DNA from: Cohnella thailandensis
GTDB lineage: Bacteria > Bacillota > Bacilli > Paenibacillales > Paenibacillaceae
NCBI RefSeq assembly: GCF_014212135.1
Contig: NZ_JACJVQ010000002.1
Span: forward strand, 124,001 to 188,000
DNA: 64,000 nucleotides
Reading direction: 5' to 3'
The number at the start of each line of letters is the position of its first letter. Positions within the stretch are counted from its first letter, which is position 1. Made by a program: the position numbers and the translations under genes. The notes below the pieces were generated by a model that was not told the DNA's origin, searched no databases, and saw nothing but the letters and a program-made list of their open reading frames with translations. Below are positions 51,570 to 59,647 of the stretch, one piece after another.

Positions 51570-52808
51570 CTAGTTGAATGAGATTCCTGGTCGCTTCATC
51601 TCATCCTCGAGCGCGTAACGAACCGCGTCGATCGAGTGGTTATCACGGTCCGGATACCCCTCTTTCCAGCCTCCATTGCCATCCGGATCGAGCTCGTATC
51701 CATCGAACTCCCGAGCCGTATTCGGGCAGCGGACCGGGTCGATGATGATCTCGTCCAGATCCTCGAGGAACTTCATCCCGTGGTCGACGCTGTCCGGGCC
51801 TTTCTTAGCGCCCTTGATGTTCACGCCGAGATTCCGCAATTCTGCAATCGTCCGCGGCTCCGCGCTATCGGCCGTGACTTGTCGATTGGACTTGTTCTCG
51901 GCGTTGATGCCATCGGCCAGCTTCCGGTTAGACATCCCTGCCTTGTGCAGCTCGTGAAAAATAAAAAGACGCCTACGAGTGGCGTCGAAGTGCATGACTC
52001 CGTAATGTGATGGATGCGAAGCGAACCCGAAGTCGAGCCCGCGTTTGATGCGGTCGAACGACGCGATCTCCTCGTCGCTGATCCGGCGCAACGTAAGGTT
52101 ACGGAACACCTCACCGCCGGTCCCCGTGTCCTCGCCGAGGTACTCGTGCCGATACGCCAACTCGTTACGCTCTCGTAGGCTCTCGGCTTCGAGGAAGAAC
52201 TGCTCGCCGAGCCAATGTCGCGGGACGCTGCGATAATCGCTGTGATGGGCCAGCCAGTCCTTCGGCGGATTCTTCCGGTACTCGTGAACCCAGCGTTTCC
52301 GGCTCTTCGGCGGGTTGTAGGAGTAGAACACCCGGTAGTCGTGCCCGCCGCGGAGTAACGTCTGGTTGATCGATCGAATATCCTCAACCCCGAACTCATC
52401 CGCTTCCTCGTACCAAACGTATTTGAAAAAGCCCTTGCGAAGCCGCAAGGACTTGATCTTGATCGGGTTGTCTGCGCCTCGGAATATAATCCGCTGCCCG
52501 GTCGGCTTGTAGACGATTTGCATCGGCGAGACTCGTGCGTCGAAGAGATGGGGAACGCCGAGCTTGTCGATCGCCCAAACGTACGACTCGTACACGGACT
52601 CGCGAAGCGTGTCCTTGACTTTGCGAAGCGCAATCGCATTCGCATCCGGGTCGGCGATCATCCCGAGAACGATCTCTGTCGGAGTGAACGATGACTTTGT
52701 CGAGCCGCGTCCGCCGCTCAGCAAGAAATGCGTAGCCGCGCCGTTCTTCACAGCGTGATGGACTTCGTAAAAGCTCGGCGCGATGAGTTCTGTAAGCTTC
52801 ACCTGCAT
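51570..52808 (-). CDS. terminase large subunit (PBSX family)
   Basis: The 412-residue protein is the packaging motor and nuclease. The ATPase P-loop is in LLSGGRGSTKSSF near residue 31, the Walker B in KYVWYEEADEF near 131, and the C-terminal nuclease has DFGFASHP near 233 and ADSAEPRTIAEL near 295. The PBSX subfamily is recognised from this arrangement. GGAGGTGG lies upstream of the ATG. Confidence 0.93.
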   Translation of the reverse strand: MQVKLTELIAPSFYEVHHAVKNGAATHFLLSGGRGSTKSSFTPTEIVLGMIADPDANAIALRKVKDTLRESVYESYVWAIDKLGVPHLFDARVSPMQIVYKPTGQRIIFRGADNPIKIKSLRLRKGFFKYVWYEEADEFGVEDIRSINQTLLRGGHDYRVFYSYNPPKSRKRWVHEYRKNPPKDWLAHHSDYRSVPRHWLGEQFFLEAESLRERNELAYRHEYLGEDTGTGGEVFRNLTLRRISDEEIASFDRIKRGLDFGFASHPSHYGVMHFDATRRRLFIFHELHKAGMSNRKLADGINAENKSNRQVTADSAEPRTIAELRNLGVNIKGAKKGPDSVDHGMKFLEDLDEIIIDPVRCPNTAREFDGYELDPDGNGGWKEGYPDRDNHSIDAVRYALEDEMKRPGISFN

Positions 52809-52997
52809 TTCAAATCAACCACCTCCGGGCGGACATCTGTATCAAATTCCCGATTTTGTGCATATGTCTAATCGTCCGATTCTCGTATTCAGCCATTTTC
52901 GGCCGTCTGTGGCGATTAGCACCCGGTACTTCGAGTCGTTCCCGATGCAGAAATAGTACAGAAAGTGCAAAAGTGCGTATCTCGCGTTTACTCCGCC

Positions 52998-53510
52998 TTA
53001 CTCCGTTTTAGGCGGCGACTTGTTTGGCACGTCGTCGACGATCTGAACGGCCCCCTGTACGTCGACCTGCTGCTTGTCGATCCACATGCCGAACCGCTTG
53101 CCAAGCAGCTCGAGCGCCTTGATCTTGTCAGCGAAGCGGACTTCACGCTCGACACCTTCGCCTTCCTCGAATGGGATCGTCTTCACCTTAACCGAGGCAA
53201 TTGCGGCGGTGTCATCTTCTGAAGCATCTTCCATAATTGTCGCATTGCCCATGCTCACCAATTTGGTCGGATCCAAGAAGGCGATGCGGGCGAGCTCTCG
53301 GATGATCCGTTCCTGGTTGACTCCCGTTCGCCTTGAGTGCTCGGCCATTCGCTCGTCTATGTACGCGCGAACCTTCGCATTGCTCAACAATCTACTTCCT
53401 TGCTGTTCGGCTGAATTTGAACTGTATCCAGCTCGAATAGCTGCCTGAGTGGCATTAAGATCAACTAGGTACTCGTCAGCGAACCTTTGCTGTTTCTCCG
53501 TCAAGCTCAT
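52998..53510 (-). CDS. terminase small subunit
   Basis: The 170-residue protein has the Terminase_2 start LTEKQQRFADEYLVDLNATQAAIRAGYS, a DNA-binding helix-turn-helix, followed by an oligomerisation region and a FADKIKALELLGKRFGMW segment. It recognises the packaging site, which may lie in this gene or in the 189-base gap before terL. The ATG at 53510 is used because AGGAGG lies 8 bases upstream; an ATG two codons earlier is too close to that site. Confidence 0.9.
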   Translation of the reverse strand: MSLTEKQQRFADEYLVDLNATQAAIRAGYSSNSAEQQGSRLLSNAKVRAYIDERMAEHSRRTGVNQERIIRELARIAFLDPTKLVSMGNATIMEDASEDDTAAIASVKVKTIPFEEGEGVEREVRFADKIKALELLGKRFGMWIDKQQVDVQGAVQIVDDVPNKSPPKTE

Positions 53511-53540
53511 TCGCATAGCCTCCTTTCGGTCAAAATAAAA

Positions 53541-53556
53541 AGCACCCGAAGGTGCT
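53541..53556 (-). terminator. compact terminator after the 53556 gene
   Basis: On the minus strand AGCACC, the tetraloop TTCG and GGTGCT are followed by TTTTTATTTT. The stem begins at the last base of the stop codon of the gene before it. Confidence 0.8.
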
Positions 53557-53759
53557 TAGAATCCTACCTCAATTGATCTAATTTCCGAAACCTTTTTCGC
53601 CTCTTTAGTCGCGTTGTTCACTACAACCATTGAGGAGTTTTTTTGTTGATCGTTAAGAACAAATGCAATTTGCTCTGCTGACAGCGCTACGTTAGTTTGC
53701 TCATAGCTCCATGATGTTCCGTCATTAAAATGATAAGTAAGCTTGTACAGTTTTGACAC
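53556..53759 (-). CDS. small phage protein of unknown function (67 aa)
   Basis: The 67-residue protein starts at a GTG (SKLYKLTYHFNDGTSWSYE) with GGAGGTGA upstream at good spacing. The alternating strand pattern (YKLTYHF, TSWSYEQT, MVVVNNA, RSIEVGF) with one helix suggests a compact beta-rich protein. The family is not recognised. A dedicated terminator follows. Confidence 0.65.
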   Translation of the reverse strand: MSKLYKLTYHFNDGTSWSYEQTNVALSAEQIAFVLNDQQKNSSMVVVNNATKEAKKVSEIRSIEVGF

Positions 53760-53838
53760 GGTCTCACCTCCCGAACCTATCATACATCATCTTCCATAAT
53801 TCGCCAATGTGTGATAAAGATAGAGAGAGGTGATCGCT

Positions 53839-54033
53839 TTGTTCAAGCCAGGCTTCCTGCTAGACACTCCCGAAAAACTCCGTGCCGCCATGTTCAACGG
53901 CTCGAACGTCACAATATGGGAGAACGGTAAGATTGCGGACTATGGCGGTCCGATCGAAGCCATTAAAGACGAATTCGTTCGGATCGGCGGGATTTACTAC
54001 AACAGCCAGCAGCACGAGTTCCGGATCCGTTAA
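53839..54033 (+). CDS. small plus-strand phage protein (64 aa)
   Basis: The protein, from a TTG start (FKPGFLLDTPEKLRAAMFNG, then NVTIWENGKIADYGGPIEAI and EFRIR), resembles small proteins seen in other Paenibacillaceae prophages, though no function is known. AGAGAGGTGA lies upstream of the TTG; a GTG three codons earlier overlaps that site. It is one of the few plus-strand genes in the prophage and converges with the next gene by four bases. Confidence 0.6.
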   Translation: MFKPGFLLDTPEKLRAAMFNGSNVTIWENGKIADYGGPIEAIKDEFVRIGGIYYNSQQHEFRIR

Positions 54034-54275
54034 CGCGGCCGCCTCGGGATCTGCTTGACCATCCGGCCATTCTTCCATACCTGAATAGAAAGCCCCTTGA
54101 TCTTCCCCCTTATCGAAAAGAGAAGTTGAATTGCTTCCTCTCGCGGCATCGGCGAGCCTACGCGCTTGCCGTTGTATGCAAGATAGTAAACTCTCAAAAA
54201 TAAACGCCCTTGGAAAGATATTACATCAATCAGGATTTTACATAAATCTACATTTTGTATGGAGCCACGCCGCAC
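54030..54275 (-). CDS. small phage protein of unknown function
   Basis: This reading frame of up to 81 residues has a basic C-terminal part (YYLAYNGKRVGSPMPREEAIQLL, then VWKNGRMVKQIPRRPR) that looks coded. The N-terminal part is doubtful: the GTG at 54275 lacks a ribosome site, and a TTG at 54197, preceded by AAGG, would give 55 residues. No family is recognised. Confidence 0.5.
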   Translation of the reverse strand: MRRGSIQNVDLCKILIDVISFQGRLFLRVYYLAYNGKRVGSPMPREEAIQLLFSIRGKIKGLSIQVWKNGRMVKQIPRRPR

Positions 54276-54364
54276 CGCCCATTCGCGGCAGGAGGAAGGA
54301 ATACGGCTCTGTTCCCGTAACCTTGCGGCGTGACTGGAAAATGAGGGATTGTCAGGGTAGAGGG

Positions 54365-54388
54365 AAAACCCGCAGCTGAAGCCGCGGG
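54365..54388 (-). terminator. terminator of the late regulator gene region
   Basis: On the minus strand CCCGC, a 10-base loop and GCGGG are followed by TTTTCCC. It is about 115 bases after the regulator gene at 54502. A direct repeat of CGTACGGGAT (54474 and 54486) lies between them. Confidence 0.6.
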
Positions 54389-54501
54389 CTCGAATCGCCT
54401 CTTCAGGATCTTGTAATCCGGCCGTTGCCGTGTGCCTGTGGACGATTGTGTTTCCCTACCTATAATGCCGTTTCGTACGGGATATCGTACGGGATAAAAC
54501 C

Positions 54502-54975
54502 TCAGAGCCCTTGTGCTACCTTGGATTTGGCGTTATCGACGTAATACTGAACCGACCGTTTTTTCAGCTTCAATTCCTCAGCGATGTCGGCTAAGCTCAT
54601 CCCATGCGCCGTATGAAGCAGAAAGCATTGCCTCTCCCGCGCCGACAGCTTCATCAGGATCCGGACAAGCCGGACCTTCTGCTCCTCGGTAACCTGCAGC
54701 TCCTGACGCTCGACTTGCTGCTTCGGCAAGAGGTCCATATCCATCAGGATCGCCCGGCTGTACGCGTCATGGATATCGATGCCGCGGCGCCGGTTCGGCT
54801 GCCTGCCTGTCCGCAGCCACTCGATGCCATAATGCAGGTCGGCAAGCATGTCGTCGACTACCTTCAGGTCCGGATGGGGCTCCCCCTCTGCATCTGGGTT
54901 CAGCCGCTCCCGGTATTGCCGAAGGCGTCGCTCGCTTTCCGCGTATTCTTTTCTCAACTCCTTGATCCAGGTCAC
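54502..54975 (-). CDS. sigma-70 region 4-like transcription regulator (late gene activator type)
   Basis: The last 60 residues of this 157-residue protein form a sigma-70 region 4-type helix-turn-helix (MKLSARERQCFLLHTAHGMSLADIAEELKLKKRSVQYYVDNA). The N-terminal half is helical and charged. Such ArpU/Xpf-like proteins lie just upstream of the terminase genes in PBSX-like phages and switch on late transcription. The start is a GTG with AGGTGAGG upstream. Confidence 0.8.
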   Translation of the reverse strand: MTWIKELRKEYAESERRLRQYRERLNPDAEGEPHPDLKVVDDMLADLHYGIEWLRTGRQPNRRRGIDIHDAYSRAILMDMDLLPKQQVERQELQVTEEQKVRLVRILMKLSARERQCFLLHTAHGMSLADIAEELKLKKRSVQYYVDNAKSKVAQGL

Positions 54976-55012
54976 GTCCTCACCTCGCCTCGCCCCTTCA
55001 TATTCGCTTCCA

Positions 55013-55390
55013 TCACGCTAACCCAAGTTGAATGATCATCAGGTTCAGCGTCACCTTGTCCAAATTCAGGCGTCGGGCGAGCTCCCTGCGAGGGATAATC
55101 CCATAATGCCCCCGGATGTAATCCTCGTACCCGTCAGGGATTACCAGTGTAATCCCCTTCTTCGGTTCGATAGGCACTTCGTTATCCCCGGCAATGTCGT
55201 AGGTATCAAGAAGAACCTTGCAGGCCCCTTTCCCCGTCTCCGATCGCTGGATTACAGATCGTTCAACGAGTCTTGTCACAATGCCCCCGACCTCGTAGAT
55301 GCTGATTCCGAGCTTTTGGGCGATTTCCTTGCGCGTCATGTTGACCCGGAGCATCTCCACGATGTAGGATTCCTTCTTCGTCAACATCAT
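55013..55390 (-). CDS. helix-turn-helix regulator
   Basis: The 125-residue protein opens with a LuxR/MarR-like helix-turn-helix (LTKKESYIVEMLRVNMTRKEIAQKLGIS, then IVTRLVERSVIQ) and ends with a second candidate helix pair (GIIPRRELARRLNLDKVTLN). It is probably a phage gene-expression regulator acting with the sigma-like protein downstream. It overlaps the gene before it (ATGA). Confidence 0.7.
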   Translation of the reverse strand: MMLTKKESYIVEMLRVNMTRKEIAQKLGISIYEVGGIVTRLVERSVIQRSETGKGACKVLLDTYDIAGDNEVPIEPKKGITLVIPDGYEDYIRGHYGIIPRRELARRLNLDKVTLNLMIIQLGLA

Positions 55391-55836
55391 GACACCGTCA
55401 CCCCCGCCAGCTTCTCAGCTCGGAAGAAGTTGCCGAACCGATCTCTCTTCGGAATGCCGTTCTCGTCGACTTCTCTAGTCGCCGGATTAACCTCCATGAC
55501 CGTGTAGCACTCGTGGCATTCGGTCGTCTTGTCGTGCAGCCCGATGTATTGGTTTCCGGAATGATTGCAATTGGGATTCGGGCACCAGTAACGCGTCCGG
55601 TAATGCGGGATGCCATTCTTAAACTTGATCCCGGTCTCGTACCACTCCGGCCGAGGCGTGTTCTTTTCGTCGGGCTTTGGCCTCTCCCGCTGTATGACGA
55701 GCGTGCCTTCCCCGTTCATTTCCCGGCAGTAGCCGAAGAACGCCGACACCGCGAATTCTTGCACGGCTTCCGTCGGGTCGATCAGGTGCAGCTTGTCCTT
55801 TCCGTCCGAATGCTTGATCTCTATGCTGAGCTTCAT
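55387..55836 (-). CDS. zinc-ribbon phage protein
   Basis: The 149-residue protein has a strand-rich N terminus (MKLSIEIKHSDGKDKLHLID) and a four-cysteine zinc ribbon: CPNPNC and, 19 residues later, CHEC. The start at 55836 is taken in place of an open frame that runs 64 codons further through the previous gene. It may bind nucleic acid. Function unknown. Confidence 0.65.
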   Translation of the reverse strand: MKLSIEIKHSDGKDKLHLIDPTEAVQEFAVSAFFGYCREMNGEGTLVIQRERPKPDEKNTPRPEWYETGIKFKNGIPHYRTRYWCPNPNCNHSGNQYIGLHDKTTECHECYTVMEVNPATREVDENGIPKRDRFGNFFRAEKLAGVTVS

Positions 55837-55841
55837 GTCGC

Positions 55842-56063
55842 TCACCCTGCCTTCCGCTTGTCGTATACTTCCTCCAGCCATTCGACCATCATCATCATCT
55901 GCAGGATCGCCAGCCGGTGCTCGCCATACTTCCGGCACAATGCCCCCGCGGAGTCCGCGACCCATTGCCAGAAGGCTGCGCTCTCCATCCCGTGCTGCAT
56001 GGCCGCCTGGTTGGCCGCCTGAATCCACCTCTCCACGTCCGCGAAGAACGCTTTATAGTCCAT
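55842..56063 (-). CDS. small helical phage protein
   Basis: The 73-residue protein (MDYKAFFADVERWIQAANQA, then FWQWVADSAGALCRKYGEH and a methionine-rich helix) is helical throughout. It lies 3 bases after the RusA gene, within the early/middle operon. No family is recognised. Confidence 0.6.
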   Translation of the reverse strand: MDYKAFFADVERWIQAANQAAMQHGMESAAFWQWVADSAGALCRKYGEHRLAILQMMMMVEWLEEVYDKRKAG

Positions 56064-56066
56064 CGC

Positions 56067-56468
56067 CTACAGCTCCTCGATCCTGACGTAAATGCCCGGC
56101 TTCGCCGCCCAGAATTTCTCGATGATCTCGGAGGCGACGATCGCGTCGTCTTTCCAGAAACCCAGGTCGGTCATGATATCGAAAGGCAGCTTGTTCAGGT
56201 TGTGCGTGTCCGGCTTTGTCGTCTTCCACTCGCCGTCATAATGTTTGCTGCCTTCCTTGATCGGGAATAACCACTTCACGACGACCCGGAGCGCGCCGGT
56301 ATACTTCTTCGCCGGTACATGCTGCCCAAGGTGCGCCGTCAGCTTCGCCCGAGCCGCCTTCAGATCGTCGGGCTCATAGAAGACCGGCTTCCCGTTCACG
56401 ATGGCTACCTGCTTCTCCTGGTGCGTGGCGGTCGGCGGCTTCATCGGCATGAAGAATTCAGTTGCCAT
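56067..56468 (-). CDS. RusA-family Holliday junction resolvase
   Basis: The 133-residue protein (MATEFFMPMKPPTATHQEK start) has the RusA core: RVVVKWLFPIKEGSK, then KPDTHNLNKLPFDIMTDLGFWKDDAIVAS, in which the conserved aspartates bind magnesium, and a C-terminal IYVRIEEL. RusA cuts Holliday junctions, here probably during phage recombination or before packaging. The internal ATG at 56468 is chosen since the frame upstream overlaps another gene. Confidence 0.85.
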   Translation of the reverse strand: MATEFFMPMKPPTATHQEKQVAIVNGKPVFYEPDDLKAARAKLTAHLGQHVPAKKYTGALRVVVKWLFPIKEGSKHYDGEWKTTKPDTHNLNKLPFDIMTDLGFWKDDAIVASEIIEKFWAAKPGIYVRIEEL

Positions 56469-56697
56469 CGCCTTGTTCCTCGAGCATCTCTTCCCATTCA
56501 TCGAGTGTCCCGCGGAGGTAGCTGGCAGCCTGGTCATCGGCAAATAACGCCCCTCTGTCCAAAACGAATTTGACAATGAACTTGCCGTCCATTTTGACGC
56601 CGAATTGAAGTTTTCCAGCTTTATCAAAACAACGCATGAAGTAATTTCCGAACTCTACCGTTTCAGGCGTTTCAATCTCCCAATATTTTTTCGTCAT
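56458..56697 (-). CDS. small phage protein of unknown function (79 aa)
   Basis: The 79-residue acidic protein (MTKKYWEIETPETVEFGNYF, then FGVKMDGKFIVKFVLDRGALFADDQAA) ends in a helix rich in glutamate (DEWEEMLEEQGDG). It overlaps the RusA start by 11 bases. The 5' side faces the candidate origin region. No family is recognised. Confidence 0.6.
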   Translation of the reverse strand: MTKKYWEIETPETVEFGNYFMRCFDKAGKLQFGVKMDGKFIVKFVLDRGALFADDQAASYLRGTLDEWEEMLEEQGDGN

Positions 56698-56814
56698 GGA
56701 ATTCGACCTCTTTCCTCTTCACTCTCGCGCCAACGTAAGACAAACGTGAGTGTAGGGGGGATAGCCGACCGATAAGGGGAGGCGGCAAATCCCCTTCTCA
56801 CTCACTTACGTTTA

Positions 56815-57025
56815 CACTAGTAGATTAGTCATAGTTTTATTTATTACATCGCGCGTATATATAAGGGGCTTTCGGCAATCGGCAATGACCATGAATTTAT
56901 GATGCTTGCCGTTCGGCAATGACCATAAAAATGATGATTGTTGCCGTACGGCATAATGTACGTCGACCATGGTCGTTGCCGCTCGGCAGTACTTCGGCAA
57001 TCGGCATCAATCATGGTCGTTGCCG
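56815..57025. repeat. iteron-like repeats with AT-rich flank, candidate phage replication origin
   Basis: CGGCAATGACCAT occurs at 56880 and 56914 on the plus strand. Its complement occurs, with one base difference, at 56969 and 57013, plus a degenerate copy at 56934. Nested TTGCCG/CGGCAA palindromes lie at 56906, 56941 and 56976. An AT-rich block (56820-56870) adjoins. The region sits at the 3' end of the primase-helicase gene, and its last copy covers that gene's final codons. The 309-base gap (56698-57006) holds no convincing gene. Confidence 0.6.
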
Positions 57026-59280
57026 TTGTATTCGTCCGACTTGACGATGACATTCCCGTTGTTCCGATCGATCTTGAATCCGTATTTCGTGACCCAGCTC
57101 CGAACCGTCCGCTCGGGAATCTCCTTGCCTGTCGACGAAAACCACTCCTGCAGGTCCTTCACCGTCGGAGGCTCGCCCATGTTGCAGTTCGCCACCGCGT
57201 CAGTGAATTCGTCTTCCTTGCTTCGCCGCTCTTCCTTCGCCTTCTCTTTCCGCTTGCCTGTCGCTTTCTTCCACGGCGGCGCCGCCTCCCCTTCCGGATC
57301 GATATCCTTCAAGCTGCCTACGGTGTCGACCTTATGGACCGGATAGGCGAACCACATATTAACCGGCTCGAACTTGGCATATTCCCGAAGCGTCCCCTCT
57401 ACACGCCACGCTGAGCGCCCGCGGACGGCCTCGAGCACCTGCTTAATCTCTTCCTTGGCTGCGGTCTGCTCCGTGTTGTAGATGGCGCGCTTGGCGTGCT
57501 CCTCCATCTGATGAGCGCTGAGCAGGTCGTCCTGGGAGACCGACTCTTCGAGGTATTTGGGATTGTACTGCCGGAAGAACCGCTCGTAGACCGCGCAGAT
57601 CGCCTTGTTCTCTTCTTGCTTCAGCAGCGCTTCCGTCACGTCCAACTCGACGAGGTCGATCAGCGCGTCCGGATCCCGGGCGAATACGCCGGAGCCCGAC
57701 GCCCGGTCCATGGACTTCTTCCCACCCTGGGCGCCCTTGGAGTGATGGTGGCAGTAGATGACGCTCGCGCCTAGCTCCGTCGCGATCTTGTCAAACTGGT
57801 TTGTGAAGTGGGCCATCTGGTCGGCGCTGTTCTCGTCGCCCGTCAGGACCTTATAGATCGGGTCGATGATGACGGCGATATAGCCCTTCTTGGCCGCGCG
57901 CCGGATCAGCTTCGGCGCCAGCTTGTCCATCGGTACCGATTTGCCCCGAAGGTTCCATATGTCGACGTTGGCGATGTTCCGCGGAGGCATTCCCAGCGCC
58001 TGATACACTTCCTTGAAGCGATGCAAGCAGCTGGCCCGGTCCAGCTCAAGATTGACGTACAGGACTTTTCCCTGTGCGCAAACCCATGACAACCACTTGA
58101 TGCCCTCGGCAATGGCGATGGAGAGCTCAATCAGCGCGAACGACTTACCGGCCTTCGATGGACCTGCGATAAGCATCTTGTGCCCTTGCCTCAATACGCC
58201 ATGGATCAGCGGCGGCGCCAGAGTCGGCATATTGTCCCAGTAGTCCTTGAGGCTCTCCGGATCCGGAAGGTCATCGTTGACGCCTTCGATCCATTCATGC
58301 CACTCGGCCCAGCTCGCCTTGCCGATATTCGTGTCCACGATGAACTGCTTCTTACCTTTTCGCTCGACGCCCGGCATGCGCGACAGCCGCGACGGGTTCC
58401 GGTTCTGCGTGTCGACGTTGATCCCGTTCTTCTTGCACACGTTGTACAGGTAGTCGACGCGCTTGCGGTATTCGTCATAGTTGGCCGCCTCGACGCGGAC
58501 GATGGCATGCAGGCTCTTGCCCCCGCTGTAGACCATGACGGCGATCGGCAGCTCGAGCTCGCGCATGATCGCGTTCTGCTTCTCGATGTCCATCTCGTCG
58601 GACTCAACGAGCGCGTAGCGGAATTCCGTCACGTTCTCGTTCTTCACGCCGTGGCCGTCCAGCGGGTTGAAGCGGATCCAGGCGCCGGCCTCCGGATTGT
58701 AGTCGCCAAGCACAGAACCGAGATCCCCATCGCATTGGTTAAGCCGCTGAATGAGCTCGCCGGCGGTCCGGTCCCATGCCCCTTTGGTCGGCAGGTACTT
58801 GCCTTCTTCGTTTTGCCACGTCTCCGTGACGTATCCGACATTCTCCGTCGACTCGAACAACGCACTCAGGTACGTGGTGAGCTGCTGAACCGGGTTCCAT
58901 ACGGCGGGCTCGTGGATCTCCTTGCCTTCGATCCAGCGCTTATCGACGACGACGTAATCCCCGGCGATCTCATCGTCCCAGCCGAGCTCGTGGTGATCCC
59001 TATCGTCCCGGCCGCCCCGCGGTGTCCAGCCGTTGTCCTTGGCGAGTTGCGTGATCGTGGCCCCCGTGACCGGCGCCGCCGATCCCTCAAACGAGGTCCA
59101 CTTCTTAAAGCATTCGCCCGGATGGTAGCGCCCGGCGTCACGGCGGCTCCACGCGTCCCAGTCGCTGGCCGTATAGCCCTCGTATTTCAGAGCCATGCCG
59201 ACATTGACCCATTCCTGATAAGAGAGATAGGCCGGGTCGACGTATTCTAGCAATGCGATGAGGTCGATTTTATGCTCCAT
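57007..59280 (-). CDS. phage primase-helicase (PriCT_2, primase-like, RepA/AAA_25 ATPase)
   Basis: Residues 1-85 of this 757-residue replication protein are a PriCT_2 module (YLSYQEWVNVGMALKYEG). The middle part (about 130-330) resembles archaeo-eukaryotic primase-type domains (AVMVYSGGKSLHAIVRVE). Residues 360-560 are a RecA-like helicase with Walker A IAGPSKAGKSFAL and Walker B AVIIDPIYKVL. The C-terminal part contains a winged-helix-like segment near 690-750. It would unwind and prime phage DNA at the adjacent repeats. GGAAGG precedes the ATG. Confidence 0.85.
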   Translation of the reverse strand: MEHKIDLIALLEYVDPAYLSYQEWVNVGMALKYEGYTASDWDAWSRRDAGRYHPGECFKKWTSFEGSAAPVTGATITQLAKDNGWTPRGGRDDRDHHELGWDDEIAGDYVVVDKRWIEGKEIHEPAVWNPVQQLTTYLSALFESTENVGYVTETWQNEEGKYLPTKGAWDRTAGELIQRLNQCDGDLGSVLGDYNPEAGAWIRFNPLDGHGVKNENVTEFRYALVESDEMDIEKQNAIMRELELPIAVMVYSGGKSLHAIVRVEAANYDEYRKRVDYLYNVCKKNGINVDTQNRNPSRLSRMPGVERKGKKQFIVDTNIGKASWAEWHEWIEGVNDDLPDPESLKDYWDNMPTLAPPLIHGVLRQGHKMLIAGPSKAGKSFALIELSIAIAEGIKWLSWVCAQGKVLYVNLELDRASCLHRFKEVYQALGMPPRNIANVDIWNLRGKSVPMDKLAPKLIRRAAKKGYIAVIIDPIYKVLTGDENSADQMAHFTNQFDKIATELGASVIYCHHHSKGAQGGKKSMDRASGSGVFARDPDALIDLVELDVTEALLKQEENKAICAVYERFFRQYNPKYLEESVSQDDLLSAHQMEEHAKRAIYNTEQTAAKEEIKQVLEAVRGRSAWRVEGTLREYAKFEPVNMWFAYPVHKVDTVGSLKDIDPEGEAAPPWKKATGKRKEKAKEERRSKEDEFTDAVANCNMGEPPTVKDLQEWFSSTGKEIPERTVRSWVTKYGFKIDRNNGNVIVKSDEYNGNDHD

Positions 59281-59342
59281 TATCTTGTCCTTCCATATTT
59301 TTGTTGAAATAAGTAATTGAAATAGATATAATTAATATCCTT

Positions 59343-59602
59343 ATTGTGTGATTAGGCTAGTGGCGGCACTAGGGTTCGACTCCCTGGGCATCTGGGTTCC
59401 TACACTCTTCGCTGTTCTTATACTTGTACAGTTTGTCATCGACAAATTCACTACTCGTACTAATGACAATAAAGGGGGAATGCCCATGAAAAATAACAGT
59501 GAAAATAAGATGTTATTAGGATTTGCTGTATTAAAAACAGCGTGGGCTGTAGGAACTAGTATTGTTGCATCGGCTGAGCCGCCACTTCCCTAATCACACA
59601 AT
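59343..59602. mobile_element. 260-bp AT-rich element with 25-bp terminal inverted repeats
   Basis: The ends (59343-59367 and 59578-59602) are inverted repeats of 25 bases with 2 mismatches, starting ATTGTGTGATTAGG. The interior is more AT-rich than its surroundings and encodes a small peptide on the plus strand, opposite to the operon. No transposase and no clear target duplication are seen. It could be a miniature inverted-repeat element. The whole gap 59281-59647 contains only this element. Confidence 0.55.
59486..59593 (+). CDS. 35-residue secreted-type peptide inside the inverted-repeat element
   Basis: The peptide has a charged start (MKNNSENK), a hydrophobic segment of about 20 residues (LLGFAVLKTAWAVGTSIVAS) and a short tail AEPPLP. 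AAAGGGGG lies 8 bases before the ATG. The layout is like a signal peptide with a possible cut after ASA that leaves a short proline-rich peptide, as in Phr or arbitrium-type signals. No receptor gene is visible. An in-frame GTG at 59348 would give an 81-residue version with a second hydrophobic helix. Confidence 0.5.
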   Translation: MKNNSENKMLLGFAVLKTAWAVGTSIVASAEPPLP

Positions 59603-59647
59603 CCCTCACCTCCTTATTCATTTTCACATTCATTCATAAATCATTAA

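Noticed and set aside
56880-57025. CRISPR-like regular repeats
   Set aside because: Only four to five imperfect copies of 13 bases in both orientations with uneven spacing; no array geometry and no cas genes.
56812-57053. Two overlapping minus-strand frames in the repeat region
   Set aside because: They consist of translated repeats, overlap each other, and lack ribosome sites.
59368-59390. tRNA-like T-arm (GGTTCGACTCC with an AGGG/CCCT stem) inside the inverted-repeat element
   Set aside because: No acceptor, D or anticodon arm can be built around it and no CCA end is present; it is translated as part of the reading frame there.
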